Source: Prauserella salsuginis
Lineage (GTDB): Bacteria; Actinomycetota; Actinomycetes; Mycobacteriales; Pseudonocardiaceae
Reading direction: 5' to 3'
Length of the DNA stretch: 64,000 nucleotides
Assembly: GCF_024648885.1 (NCBI RefSeq)
Contig: NZ_JANBBF010000012.1
Location: 248,001-312,000 of the forward strand
Position numbers and translations under genes: made by a program. The number at the start of each line of letters is the position of its first letter. Position 1 is the stretch's first letter. The notes under the pieces were generated by a model. It made no database searches and was not told the DNA's origin. It saw nothing but the letters and a program-made list of their open reading frames with translations. This document shows, one piece after another, positions 17,855 through 26,070 of the stretch.

Positions 17855-18331
17855 ATGTCGAACCCGACCGGCCCGGCTACCGCGCTGCGCGCGCTGGGAG
17901 TCGCGGCGGACACGTACGGACCGACGATCAATGCATCACGGTCACCACGCGATGTGGAAGCGCTCGGCCGAGTGCTCGCCGAGTCGTTGTCCGACTCGCG
18001 ACCGCAGAAGCTGGTGGTGTGGAGTACCTGTGATGACGCCGTGCTCGCGCACGTCGTCGCGGTACGACTCGGTATTTCCGTGACGCGCGCATCGGAGGTC
18101 GAGGGCATCCTGACCTTCGACGAGCCGTTCTCGCCGGGAACCCGCGTGGCTCTGGTGGCCACACAGTGGGCCGGACGGCGGCTGGCGACGCTACGCCGGT
18201 TCGTGACCGGACAGGGCGGCGAGGTGGTCGCACTGGGAGCGGTTATCGCATCGGAATCCCTCGACGCCGCAGGCGACGTGCCAGCGACGGCGCTGGTCCC
18301 GGCTCGGGAAGCGAAGGAGGTCGTGACGTGA
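17855..18331 (+). CDS. Degenerate orotate phosphoribosyltransferase-like protein
   Basis: A 158-residue protein that resembles the core of phosphoribosyltransferases: a strand-loop near residues 52-60 (KLVVWSTCDDAVLA) and a second region, GTRVALVATQWAGRRLATL (residues 95-113), aligned with the PRPP-binding loop. In active enzymes this loop reads roughly VVDDVVTTG; here both acidic residues and the TTG are gone, so PRPP binding is unlikely. It may bind orotate or a pathway intermediate as a sensor or scaffold. The ATG at 17855 has only a weak ribosome site (GGAAAGCGAG), and its stop overlaps the next gene by four bases. The fold call is mine by eye and less certain than for its neighbours. Confidence 0.55.
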   Translation: MSNPTGPATALRALGVAADTYGPTINASRSPRDVEALGRVLAESLSDSRPQKLVVWSTCDDAVLAHVVAVRLGISVTRASEVEGILTFDEPFSPGTRVALVATQWAGRRLATLRRFVTGQGGEVVALGAVIASESLDAAGDVPATALVPAREAKEVVT

Positions 18332-19584
18332 CGTCGCTGACCGCGGACCACGTTCGGCTGGGTGAGCTCATCGACACGTTCGCAGGAGTGTCTGAAAGAG
18401 ACACATCACCCGGCGTCACACGGCTCGCCTATACGCCGGTCGAACGCGCGGCCCACGACCTGTTCGCCGAGTGGATGTCGTCGCTCGGCTTGACAGTGTG
18501 GATCGACGCTGCGGGAAACACGCTCGCCGAGCGCGCCGGTACCGATTCCGGACTGCCGGCGATCGGTACCGGGTCGCATCTGGACAGTGTGCCGCACGGG
18601 GGAGCATTCGACGGGGTCGTCGGTGTGTGTGCCGCCATGGAAGCAGCACGCTTACTGGTCGAGCACGACGTGCCGCACCGACATCCGATGCGCTTCGTCG
18701 TGTTCGCCGGCGAGGAAGGGGCACGTTTCGGTCAGGCATGTACCGGTAGCCGGATCGTGGCCGGGCTGACCGGGACCGTCGACCTCCCGGAGAAGCGCGA
18801 TGCAGCGGGTGTGAGTCTCGCGGACGCCATGGTCGAAGTCGGCTTCGATCCGGCCGCGGTGGAACAGGCCCGGTGGTCCGGTGAGGACTGGGCCGGGTTC
18901 GTCGAGCTCCACATCGAACAAGGAAGTGTCCTCGAAACGGAGAACGTGCGCCTTGGCGTCGTCGATACGATCTCCGGCAGCACCCGACTTCGGCTGCAGC
19001 TCACCGGCCGAGCGACGCACAGTGGTGGGACCCCGATGCACCTGCGTGCCGATGCGATGGCAGCGGCGGCCGAGGTCGTCCTGCTCATCGAGTCATTGGC
19101 TGCGGGTGAGGGGAACATCGGGACTCGCACAACGGTCGGCAAGATCGACGTGACTCCGGGATCGATCACTACCATCGCCGGTCGTGCGTCGTTGTGGGTC
19201 GACGTCCGCGGCACGGATGCGGATCACCAGCGAAACACGGCGCAGGAGATCGTCACCCAGGCGGCGGCGGTCTGTGCCCGTCGCGGCGTCGGGTTCGAAC
19301 ACGAGCAGCTTGCGGACACGCCGCCGGTCCGGTTGCCGGACGCCGTTCGTGACGAGCTCGCGGAGTCGTGCCGCGCTGTCGGAGTCGAGCCGCGTGTGCT
19401 GACCAGCGGTGCCAGTCACGACGCGCAACAGATCAACAACGTGATACCGACCGGGATGATGTTCGTCCCGAGCAAGGCCGGGATCAGCCATGACCCGGCC
19501 GAGTGGACCAGTGTCGAGGACATCGCGCTCGGCACGACCGCACTGACGACCAGCCTCATCCGGTTGGATGCGGGTCTGTCATGA
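18328..19584 (+). CDS. Zn-dependent N-carbamoyl-amino-acid amidohydrolase (hydantoinase/carbamoylase family, M20)
   Basis: A 418-residue member of the M20 amidase family that hydrolyses N-carbamoyl amino acids, ureidosuccinate or allantoate to the amine, CO2 and ammonia. Metal ligands are visible at H84 and D95 (GSHLDSVPHGGAFDGVVGV) and at E129/E130 (FAGEEGARF), with ELHIEQG further on. The GTG start has AAGGAGG upstream and overlaps the previous stop by four bases. Beside a dihydroorotase the obvious substrate is N-carbamoyl-L-aspartate, giving L-aspartate; this is inference from context, since the family signature does not distinguish substrates. Confidence 0.88.
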   Translation: MTSLTADHVRLGELIDTFAGVSERDTSPGVTRLAYTPVERAAHDLFAEWMSSLGLTVWIDAAGNTLAERAGTDSGLPAIGTGSHLDSVPHGGAFDGVVGVCAAMEAARLLVEHDVPHRHPMRFVVFAGEEGARFGQACTGSRIVAGLTGTVDLPEKRDAAGVSLADAMVEVGFDPAAVEQARWSGEDWAGFVELHIEQGSVLETENVRLGVVDTISGSTRLRLQLTGRATHSGGTPMHLRADAMAAAAEVVLLIESLAAGEGNIGTRTTVGKIDVTPGSITTIAGRASLWVDVRGTDADHQRNTAQEIVTQAAAVCARRGVGFEHEQLADTPPVRLPDAVRDELAESCRAVGVEPRVLTSGASHDAQQINNVIPTGMMFVPSKAGISHDPAEWTSVEDIALGTTALTTSLIRLDAGLS

Positions 19585-20399
19585 CCGCTGCCGGAGTACT
19601 GGACGTCCTTGCCGGAGACCGTTCCCGGCCCCGGTGTGAACAGGTCTCGGTGGTGGTGAACAGAGAGCTGTCCGACCGCTATCGCCTACTGCGATTCCGT
19701 TCCGCGGCGATCTCCGAACGGGCCCGCGCCGGCCAGTTCGTCATGCTCGGCCCGCTCGGACGATCGGCACCGGTGCTGCCACGGCCGATGGCGATCTACA
19801 CCCGTGACGCCGATGCCGGAGTGGTCGACATCGTCTATGGCGTTGTCGGGTACGGGACGCGGGCCCTGGCGGAGATGACCGAAGGCGATTTGCTGGCGGT
19901 CACCGGGCCCTTGGGGCGTGGGTTCGTGATCGAGGAGGGAGTCGAGCGGGTACTGCTCGTCGGCCGCGGTGTGGGCATCTGCGCGATGACGACGGTGGCC
20001 CAGGATTTGGCTCCGACATCGGTGCAGGTGACCGCGGTGCTCAGTGGCCGGAACCGGGAGTCGGTCCTTGGTCAGGACGTGCTCCGCGACTGCGGGGCGG
20101 ACGTTCTGAACGTGACCGATGCCAACGGCAGCAGCGCCGTCGACGCGGTACGTGAACGGCTGGTGCGAAGGTTCGACGACGATCCTCCGCAGCAGATCCT
20201 GACGAGTGGCTCAGAACGTTTGACACGGTTGGCGGCCGACCTCGGGGCCCGATGGAACGCGAGGACACTGGTGTCGGTCGAGGCGCACATGGCGTGTGGG
20301 CTCGGCTATTGTCACGGATGTGCGGTAGGGAACGGCGACGGAGCCACCGAGGCTCCCCTCGTGTGCCGAGATGGTCCGGTGTTCGGGCTGCGGGTCTGA
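19581..20399 (+). CDS. pyrK: Dihydroorotate dehydrogenase electron-transfer subunit (PyrK type)
   Basis: A 272-residue FAD and 2Fe-2S protein of the ferredoxin-NADP reductase superfamily. The FAD motif LPRPMAIY (about residues 66-73), the nucleotide-binding loop LLVGRGVGICAM and the cluster cysteines C239, C244, C247 and C262 in MACGLGYCHGC and VCRDGPVF are all present and in the PyrK pattern. It links NAD(H) to the FMN subunit encoded at 15542 and so allows orotate reduction by NADH. The genes are separated by the transporter, the phosphoribosyltransferase-like and the amidase genes, unusual for a pair that forms one complex. It overlaps the amidase stop by four bases and ends the operon. 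Confidence 0.88.
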   Translation: MTAAGVLDVLAGDRSRPRCEQVSVVVNRELSDRYRLLRFRSAAISERARAGQFVMLGPLGRSAPVLPRPMAIYTRDADAGVVDIVYGVVGYGTRALAEMTEGDLLAVTGPLGRGFVIEEGVERVLLVGRGVGICAMTTVAQDLAPTSVQVTAVLSGRNRESVLGQDVLRDCGADVLNVTDANGSSAVDAVRERLVRRFDDDPPQQILTSGSERLTRLAADLGARWNARTLVSVEAHMACGLGYCHGCAVGNGDGATEAPLVCRDGPVFGLRV

Positions 20400-20432
20400 G
20401 CGGGCGTGGCCGCGGCCGGTGCGGCGGCCCAT

Positions 20433-20454
20433 GGCTTACCGTGCACGGTGAGCC
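20433..20454. terminator. Near-perfect 22-base palindrome after the orotate cluster
   Basis: GGCTTACCGTG and CACGGTGAGCC form two eleven-base arms with one G/T mismatch and no spacer. It follows the PyrK-type stop by 33 bases and precedes the TRIC-type gene by 45. It could be a terminator or an operator for the downstream gene; the lack of a loop slightly favours protein binding. Confidence 0.4.
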
Positions 20455-20499
20455 GGCTGTACCGCTGGTCCGTGATCGCCCGGACGAAGGACCCCACGC

Positions 20500-21138
20500 A
20501 TGTCGACCGCACCACCGTTGTTGTTGGCGCTGGACTTCACAGGAACGTTCGCGTTCGCGCTCAACGGCGCGTTGACGGCGGTGCGGGCGGCGCGGCTCGA
20601 CATCGTCGGAGTCGTCACCCTGGGCATGATCACGGCGTTGGGCGGCGGGATCATGCGTGACGTGCTGATCGGTGCCGTGCCGCCCACCGCGTTCCAGCAG
20701 TGGCCGTACCTCGCGCTGGCAGGTGGCGGCGGGCTGGTGGCTTTCGCACTGAGTCAGTGGCTCGACCGGCTGGAAACCCCCATCAACGTGCTGGACGCCG
20801 TCGGGTTGAGCACGTTCGCGGTGATCGGAGCGAGTACGGCGCTCGAAGCGGGACTCGACGTCACGCCGGCGATCCTGCTGGGTGGCGTCACCGCGGTGGG
20901 CGGTGGAACCATTCGCGACACGCTGGTCCGGAGAGTGCCGTCAGTGCTGCAGAGTGATCTGTACGCCATTCCGGCATTGATCGGGGCCGCGGTAACGGTG
21001 GTGACGATCCGTGCGGACATCTATGGGGTGTGGGCGGCGTTGGCCGCGGTCGGGGTGTGCTTCGTCATCCGCATGCTGGGTGTCCACTTCGGCCTGCAGG
21101 CTCCCGTTCCACCGGCTCACCGGGACGGGAACGCCTGA
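20500..21138 (+). CDS. TRIC-type trimeric intracellular cation channel family protein (UPF0126)
   Basis: A 212-residue membrane protein with two repeats of the glycine-rich UPF0126/TRIC domain, marked by TALGGGIMRDVLIG (about residue 46) and TAVGGGTIRDTLVR (about residue 130). Around seven hydrophobic segments are visible. Bacterial TRIC proteins form potassium-permeable channels. It is separated from the orotate cluster by a palindrome and has no partner genes, so it is probably an independent housekeeping gene. The ATG at 20500 lacks a strong ribosome site. Confidence 0.85.
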   Translation: MSTAPPLLLALDFTGTFAFALNGALTAVRAARLDIVGVVTLGMITALGGGIMRDVLIGAVPPTAFQQWPYLALAGGGGLVAFALSQWLDRLETPINVLDAVGLSTFAVIGASTALEAGLDVTPAILLGGVTAVGGGTIRDTLVRRVPSVLQSDLYAIPALIGAAVTVVTIRADIYGVWAALAAVGVCFVIRMLGVHFGLQAPVPPAHRDGNA

Positions 21139-21282
21139 CCGCGGCGGCGGGCAGCTGCTCAGTCGCCGACCGAGCACCGAATCGGGGTCCGGTGCCGCAG
21201 CGGACCGACGAAGCCGTTCGCGGCGCGCCGGGACGACAGTGCGCGGGGTGGCGCCGATGTCGCCGGCGATGCATGCTCACAT

Positions 21283-21323
21283 CGCACCAACGGGTGGGCA
21301 TCCACTGACCACCCGTTGGTGCG
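21283..21323. terminator. Long perfect inverted repeat, bidirectional terminator
   Basis: Fifteen-base arms (CGCACCAACGGGTGG at 21283-21297 pairing with 21309-21323) flank an 11-base loop. It lies in the 231-base gap between the convergent TRIC-type and HAD genes; I see nothing else in that gap. Confidence 0.75.
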
Positions 21324-21369
21324 GAACGGGGTTGCGTATCGACCGGTCCGGCCGACTCGCTGCGGCTAC

Positions 21370-22068
21370 CTAGGCCGCGCCGGCGAGAACGTGCCGGTTG
21401 AACAGGTCCGGGAGCGTGAGCAGATCCGGGATCTCGAAATACGGCTGGTAGGAGGAACTCCCGGGAAAGCCGTAGCGGTTGATCCAGACCCTGCGGATGC
21501 CGTACTGCTTGGTCGGCATGATGTCGTAGTCCCATCCCTGCGCAACGTGTGTGACGAGGGACGGGTCGCGGTCGATCACCGAGAACAGGTGGTCGAAGGC
21601 CCCACGCCGGGGCTTGTACCAGCCGGCGTCCTCGGCGGTCACGACGTAGTCGAAGTCGACACCGATGGTGCGGACATGGTGCCGGATGAAGTCGTTGTCG
21701 GAGTTGCTGATGATCGCCAACTGGACCCCGGACGCCTTCAGCGTTTCCAGGGCATCCGGAACTTCGGGGAAGACCGGGAAACGCCGGGCCTCGTCGAGCA
21801 GTTGTTCGGCGAACTCCGGACGATACCGCGCACCGTGCATCACCATGCAGCATTCCAGTGTGTCGGCGACGATGTCCTGGTACCGCGTGTACGGACCCTG
21901 CGCGACCGCGTGGAATCGCATCACCCGAAGATTGTCGAGAAACGTCCAGTGGTCGATCCCGACCTCGTCCAACGTGTCGCGGACAATGGGCAGGGTGGCC
22001 CGATTGAGGTCGAAGTCGATCAGCGTGCGATAGCAGTCGAATGTGGCGATAGGGCTGGTCTTCGACAT
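21370..22068 (-). CDS. HAD superfamily hydrolase, haloacid dehalogenase type II-like
   Basis: A 232-residue HAD protein. The nucleophile aspartate is in FDCYRTLIDF at the N-terminus, where type II dehalogenases usually read FDxYGT; the third motif lysine is in DAGWYKPRRGAF. The usual C-terminal DxxGA motif is replaced by QGWDYDIMPTKQYGI, so the activity may differ from 2-haloacid dehalogenation and a phosphatase role is possible. It is the last gene of the N-methyl amino acid operon, 47 bases after the sarcosine-oxidase-like gene. Its metabolic contribution is unclear. Confidence 0.8.
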   Translation of the reverse strand: MSKTSPIATFDCYRTLIDFDLNRATLPIVRDTLDEVGIDHWTFLDNLRVMRFHAVAQGPYTRYQDIVADTLECCMVMHGARYRPEFAEQLLDEARRFPVFPEVPDALETLKASGVQLAIISNSDNDFIRHHVRTIGVDFDYVVTAEDAGWYKPRRGAFDHLFSVIDRDPSLVTHVAQGWDYDIMPTKQYGIRRVWINRYGFPGSSSYQPYFEIPDLLTLPDLFNRHVLAGAA

Positions 22069-22115
22069 GGGTGCTGCTCCTTACGGCTGCCTGTGATGAT
22101 TCCGGGGACGTGGGG

Positions 22116-23336
22116 TCACGTGTCCGATGGTCGGCTGGACACGATGTGGTTGTGGGTCGCCTCGCCCGTGGCGGGATCGACGATGTCGAACACGGGAGCC
22201 GCATCACGCAGGAACCCGAGGTCGATGTCGCTCTCCCCGCGGGTGGCGAGCTGTGCCCCGATCTCGCCGAGTGCGGGGCTCGCCTTGAATCCGTGTCCGG
22301 AGAACCCGGTGAGCAGGACGATCTGGGGAAGGGTCCGGTCGAATCCGATGTAGTCGTGCATCGACGTCGTGTAACTCTCGAGGTAGGTGCTCATCCTGAT
22401 CGGTCGCCGCTGAAGCCCCGGTAGTACGTCGTCGACGATCCATGCGAAGCGGTCCGCCTCTTGGGGCGAAGGGATACGGGGGACCGTGTCCGGGTCCGCG
22501 ACGGGATGGTGCTCGTTGAAGCCTAGACCGAGCTTGACGGTGCTGTCGTTTCCGGCCGGGATGCCGTAGCAATAGCTCGGAGCGGTACGCATGAACGGCA
22601 CCATGCCGCGCAGGTGGCCGTCGTCCTTCGCATGGAACCACGCGGACGTCAGACGGCGAACGACGACCGTGTCGCGCAGGTCGGGCCGAAGTTTCGTGGT
22701 CCACCCGCCGCACGCGACCACCACGCGGTCGAAGCTTCGGGAGCCCTCTGCGGTGTCGACCCTGACCCCGCCTCGGTCCTCGTCGACATGCGTGACCCTG
22801 GTGAACTCGTGGACCACGGCTCCGTTGTCGACGGCGAGGTCGACCGTCGAGGACACGGTCAGTTCCGGGCGGATGACAGCGCCCTGCGGGTCCCAGAGCC
22901 CGACATCGGTGTCGGCGACAGACAGCTGTGGGTGACTCGAACGCACCTCCTGCGGGCTCAGGATGCGGGACGGCTTGCTCGAACGCTGGGCCGACCGCAC
23001 GGCACGCTGCAACTGCGGGCTCTCGCCGTCACCGATGAGCAGGACGCCGGTCGGACACCGCAGACGTCGGGCCGTGGCCGATTCGAGTTCGCGCCACACG
23101 GTGTCCGCGCGTTCGATCACCGGTTCGTAGGCGGGATCGTCCATTTCGAAGTTGCGGTACAACCGGGACTCGCCGCCGGACCCCGCCTCGGGATGTCCCG
23201 GGTAGGAGGACTCGAAGCCGTGCACGTCCACGTCGGGCAGGCGACTGAGCTGCCAGAGTACCTGCGAGCCGACCGCGCCGAGACCGATGACCGCGACGCG
23301 CAGGGGAGAAGCGCCGAGCAGATGCATGCCGTTCAC
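22116..23336 (-). CDS. FAD-dependent N-methyl amino acid oxidase (sarcosine oxidase / MTOX family)
   Basis: A 406-residue DAO-fold flavoprotein. LRVAVIGLGAVGSQVLWQL is the FAD-binding fold, and GESRLYRNFEMDDPAYEP matches the monomeric sarcosine oxidase / N-methyltryptophan oxidase group, in which a cysteine near GFSGHGFK usually binds FAD covalently; here the GFSGHGFKASPALG segment is present without a cysteine in it. Such enzymes demethylate N-methyl amino acids, giving formaldehyde and hydrogen peroxide. GTG at 23336 overlaps the upstream demethylase-like gene by four bases, implying consecutive steps. Confidence 0.82.
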   Translation of the reverse strand: MNGMHLLGASPLRVAVIGLGAVGSQVLWQLSRLPDVDVHGFESSYPGHPEAGSGGESRLYRNFEMDDPAYEPVIERADTVWRELESATARRLRCPTGVLLIGDGESPQLQRAVRSAQRSSKPSRILSPQEVRSSHPQLSVADTDVGLWDPQGAVIRPELTVSSTVDLAVDNGAVVHEFTRVTHVDEDRGGVRVDTAEGSRSFDRVVVACGGWTTKLRPDLRDTVVVRRLTSAWFHAKDDGHLRGMVPFMRTAPSYCYGIPAGNDSTVKLGLGFNEHHPVADPDTVPRIPSPQEADRFAWIVDDVLPGLQRRPIRMSTYLESYTTSMHDYIGFDRTLPQIVLLTGFSGHGFKASPALGEIGAQLATRGESDIDLGFLRDAAPVFDIVDPATGEATHNHIVSSRPSDT

Positions 23337-25372
23337 ATCCCCAGCGCCAGTCGGTGCGCGTCGAGGATCGCGGCGTGCATGTTCCGGCTCGTCACCGCAT
23401 CTCCGACCCGGTAGAGCTCGAATGCTCGGTTACCCTCGTGCCCGTGCGGCTGGGGCTGCGCACGGATGAACGCCTCGTAGTCGACACGTCCCTGGTTCGA
23501 CGACCGTTCTCGCAACGCGAGGTACAACTCGTCGTTCGGGTTGGTGCCGCCCGCGTAGAACACCTTGTCGCACGTGATGCGTTCGGCCGCGGCACCGGCT
23601 TCCGTCTCGAGCGTGACCGTGAGCCTGCCGTCATCCCGCGGATCGACCGCCTGGAGTCCCCGGGTAGGAGCGAACGCGACGTCGTGTCGGTCGAACGCGG
23701 CCTGGAAGTCCGAGAAGTTCAGCGCTCCCACCTCTACCGCCACCGAGCGTTCGGGCGTGACATAGGTGACCGTGTTACCGGCCTTGGCCAGCACTTCCAC
23801 GGCGTCGAGCGACGGATAACGACCGTCGTCGTCGAACACGAGTGCCGCGCCGTAGTGCCGGCGAGGCTGTTCGAACACGGCCCAGAGATCGTCGACTTGG
23901 GCGGCGCATCCGAGGCCGGCGTCCGACGCGGTGCGGGCCAGCCCGCCCGTGGCGACGACGACCACGTCGGGCGCCAGCTCCAGTACATCGTGCTCTTCCG
24001 CGAACACGCCGAATCGGAACTCGACACCGTGCTGCCGGGCCTGCTCGACGCGCCAGTCGATGGCGCCGATGAGATCGCGGCGCCTGTCGTTGGTGACCAG
24101 CAGGTTCACCTGGCCGCCGGGGTCGGTGGCGGCCTCCAGGACGACGACCTCGTGGCCACGCTTGGCCGCCACGTGTGCGGCTTCGAGTCCGGCCGGGCCC
24201 GCACCGACGACGACAACCCTCCGCCGGTGACCGGCCTGGGCGTCGATCTCGTGCTCGAGGTGGCTCTCCCTGCCGACGGCCGGGTTGTGTACGCACACCA
24301 CGCCCCCGGTCGCACCACCTTCGAGGCAGTACCGGGCGCCGATACACGGCCGGATGTCGCTCTCCCTGCCGGCCTGGATCTTCGTGACGAGGTAAGGGTC
24401 GGCGATGTTCGCGCGCGTCATCCCGACCAGGTCCACGCAACCGTTTGCGACGGCGTGACGGGCGGTGGCGACGTCGTCGATCTTGGCTGCGTGCAGCACG
24501 GTGACGTCGGGGTGTGCACGTTTCACCTCGGCCGCCGTGTCGAGGAACGGCGCGGATTTACGCCCGGCTCCCGGTATCACCTCCGATAGGCGCGTGGCCG
24601 ACTCGATGGTGCCGACGATGACGTTGACGAAGCGGACCCCCAATTCGACGTAGCGGTCGAGCAGGGAATGCGCGGTGTCGAGGTCGAGGCCGTCGGGCCT
24701 GCGCTCGTCGACGGCCATACGAACACCGATCACCAGGTCATCGCCCACGGCGTCGTTGACGGCACGGATCACACGTTGCGGTAGCTGTGCCGCGCGAGCG
24801 CGGTCGTCCGGCGGGAGCTTCGACAGGTGCCATGGCGAGGCGAACGCATCCAGGAGGTGGCCGTAGTGTTCGAGCTCGATTCCGTCCACTCCGGCCGCTT
24901 TGGCTCGTTCCGCAGCGGCGGCGAAGTCCGCCACGATGCGGTCCTCGTCCCAGGGTTCCGCCGCCTTGGGGTAGACGCGATGTGCGGGTTCACGCATGGC
25001 GGCCGAGGACACCGTGGGCAGCCAGTCGCCCGTGTGGTCGGCCGTGCGCCGGCCCATGTGTGTGAGCTGGATGAAAACACCGCTGCCGTGGGCGCGGCAC
25101 GAGTCGACGATCCGTGCCAAGGGTGCGACGACTTCGTCCTTGTACATCGTGATGTTGCCGAAGGCCGGGGGAGAGTCCCGCGCGACGACGGCCGATCCGC
25201 CGAGGGTCACGAGGCCGACGCCACCGCGGGCCTTGTGTTCCTGGTAGGCCCGGTACCGCTCCGTAGGAATTCCTTCGCTCGTGTATCGGGACGAGTGTGC
25301 GGTACTGACGATGCGATTCTTCAGGTTCAGGCCGGCGAGGCGATAGGGGGTCAGCAACGGATCGTCGATCAT
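23333..25372 (-). CDS. Old yellow enzyme-type FMN/[4Fe-4S]/FAD oxidoreductase (trimethylamine dehydrogenase / N-methylproline demethylase-like)
   Basis: A 679-residue multidomain enzyme. An FMN TIM barrel covers about residues 1-330 (YRLAGLNLKNRIVSTAHSSR, then IQLTHMGRR), an iron-sulfur segment residues 343-360, and a Rossmann FAD/NAD domain the rest (RRVVVVGAGPAGLEAAHVAA from about residue 380). The cluster motif is CIGARYC followed by C360: the cysteine expected at 346 is alanine, so only three cysteine ligands are seen. Dimethylproline/N-methylproline demethylases, trimethylamine dehydrogenase and dienoyl-CoA reductase share this architecture. With the sarcosine-oxidase-like gene and an amino-acid ABC transporter, oxidative N-demethylation is the best guess. 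Confidence 0.8.
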   Translation of the reverse strand: MIDDPLLTPYRLAGLNLKNRIVSTAHSSRYTSEGIPTERYRAYQEHKARGGVGLVTLGGSAVVARDSPPAFGNITMYKDEVVAPLARIVDSCRAHGSGVFIQLTHMGRRTADHTGDWLPTVSSAAMREPAHRVYPKAAEPWDEDRIVADFAAAAERAKAAGVDGIELEHYGHLLDAFASPWHLSKLPPDDRARAAQLPQRVIRAVNDAVGDDLVIGVRMAVDERRPDGLDLDTAHSLLDRYVELGVRFVNVIVGTIESATRLSEVIPGAGRKSAPFLDTAAEVKRAHPDVTVLHAAKIDDVATARHAVANGCVDLVGMTRANIADPYLVTKIQAGRESDIRPCIGARYCLEGGATGGVVCVHNPAVGRESHLEHEIDAQAGHRRRVVVVGAGPAGLEAAHVAAKRGHEVVVLEAATDPGGQVNLLVTNDRRRDLIGAIDWRVEQARQHGVEFRFGVFAEEHDVLELAPDVVVVATGGLARTASDAGLGCAAQVDDLWAVFEQPRRHYGAALVFDDDGRYPSLDAVEVLAKAGNTVTYVTPERSVAVEVGALNFSDFQAAFDRHDVAFAPTRGLQAVDPRDDGRLTVTLETEAGAAAERITCDKVFYAGGTNPNDELYLALRERSSNQGRVDYEAFIRAQPQPHGHEGNRAFELYRVGDAVTSRNMHAAILDAHRLALGM

Positions 25373-25422
25373 GAATCTGCCTTCGTGAGAGTGGGCGGAT
25401 CGGATTCGGTGGAACGGACGAG

Positions 25423-26070
25423 TCAGGCGCGCATCTTGGCTTCGAACCTGGCGACGATACGTGCGGAAGCGATGCAGAGCACGGCGTAGATGATTCCGGC
25501 GAGGACGAGCACCGACAGATAGTCGAAGGTCATCGAACCGATGGAGAATGCTTGACTGGTCATTTCGCCGACGCCGATGGCAAACGCCAGCGAGGTGGAC
25601 TGGAACACCATGATCAGGAACGACATGAGCGGGCCCGGTACGGCGCGCAACGCCTGCGGGAGTACGACACGTGAGAACGCGTGCCACGGCGTCAGCCCGA
25701 GACTACTGGCCGCTTCGCGCTGCCCGGCGCCCACGTGCAGGATTCCGGCCCGGAAGACTTCGCTGGAGTAGGCGCCGAGGTTCAGCGAGTGCGCCACCAC
25801 GATGGTGGCGAACGCGCTGATGACGAGGCCGATGTCCGGAAATCCGAAGTATGCGAAGAATATCACCACCAGGAGTGGGATACCGCGGAACACCTCGATG
25901 AAGGCGATGGACAGGACGCGAACGATCCGAACGGGCGCGATGCTCAGCAGGGCGAGGGCGAGGCCGAGGGGAAAACCTATTCCCGCGACGCACAGCGTGA
26001 GGAGAAGGGAGGTACCCAGGCCCTGAAGAAGATGCGGCAGCCATTCCGCCCAGTTTTCGAGAAAGGTCAT
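25423..26070 (-). CDS. Amino acid ABC transporter permease (HisM/GlnP type), subunit 2
   Basis: A 215-residue inner-membrane permease of the polar amino acid family with about five transmembrane segments. The EAA loop is visible as REAASSLGLTPWHAFSRVVLPQA, cut here by the family pattern EAAxxxG followed by LPQA. ATG at 26070 overlaps the first permease gene by four bases. Together with the other permease, the ATPase and the solute-binding lipoprotein it makes a complete importer upstream of two demethylating enzymes. Confidence 0.9.
   Translation of the reverse strand: MTFLENWAEWLPHLLQGLGTSLLLTLCVAGIGFPLGLALALLSIAPVRIVRVLSIAFIEVFRGIPLLVVIFFAYFGFPDIGLVISAFATIVVAHSLNLGAYSSEVFRAGILHVGAGQREAASSLGLTPWHAFSRVVLPQALRAVPGPLMSFLIMVFQSTSLAFAIGVGEMTSQAFSIGSMTFDYLSVLVLAGIIYAVLCIASARIVARFEAKMRA

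Noticed and set aside
15542-20399. Ordinary pyrimidine biosynthesis operon
   Set aside because: Aspartate transcarbamylase, carbamoyl phosphate synthase and OMP decarboxylase are absent, the OPRT-like protein lacks its PRPP loop, and a transporter, IclR regulator and carbamoyl-amino-acid hydrolase are present.
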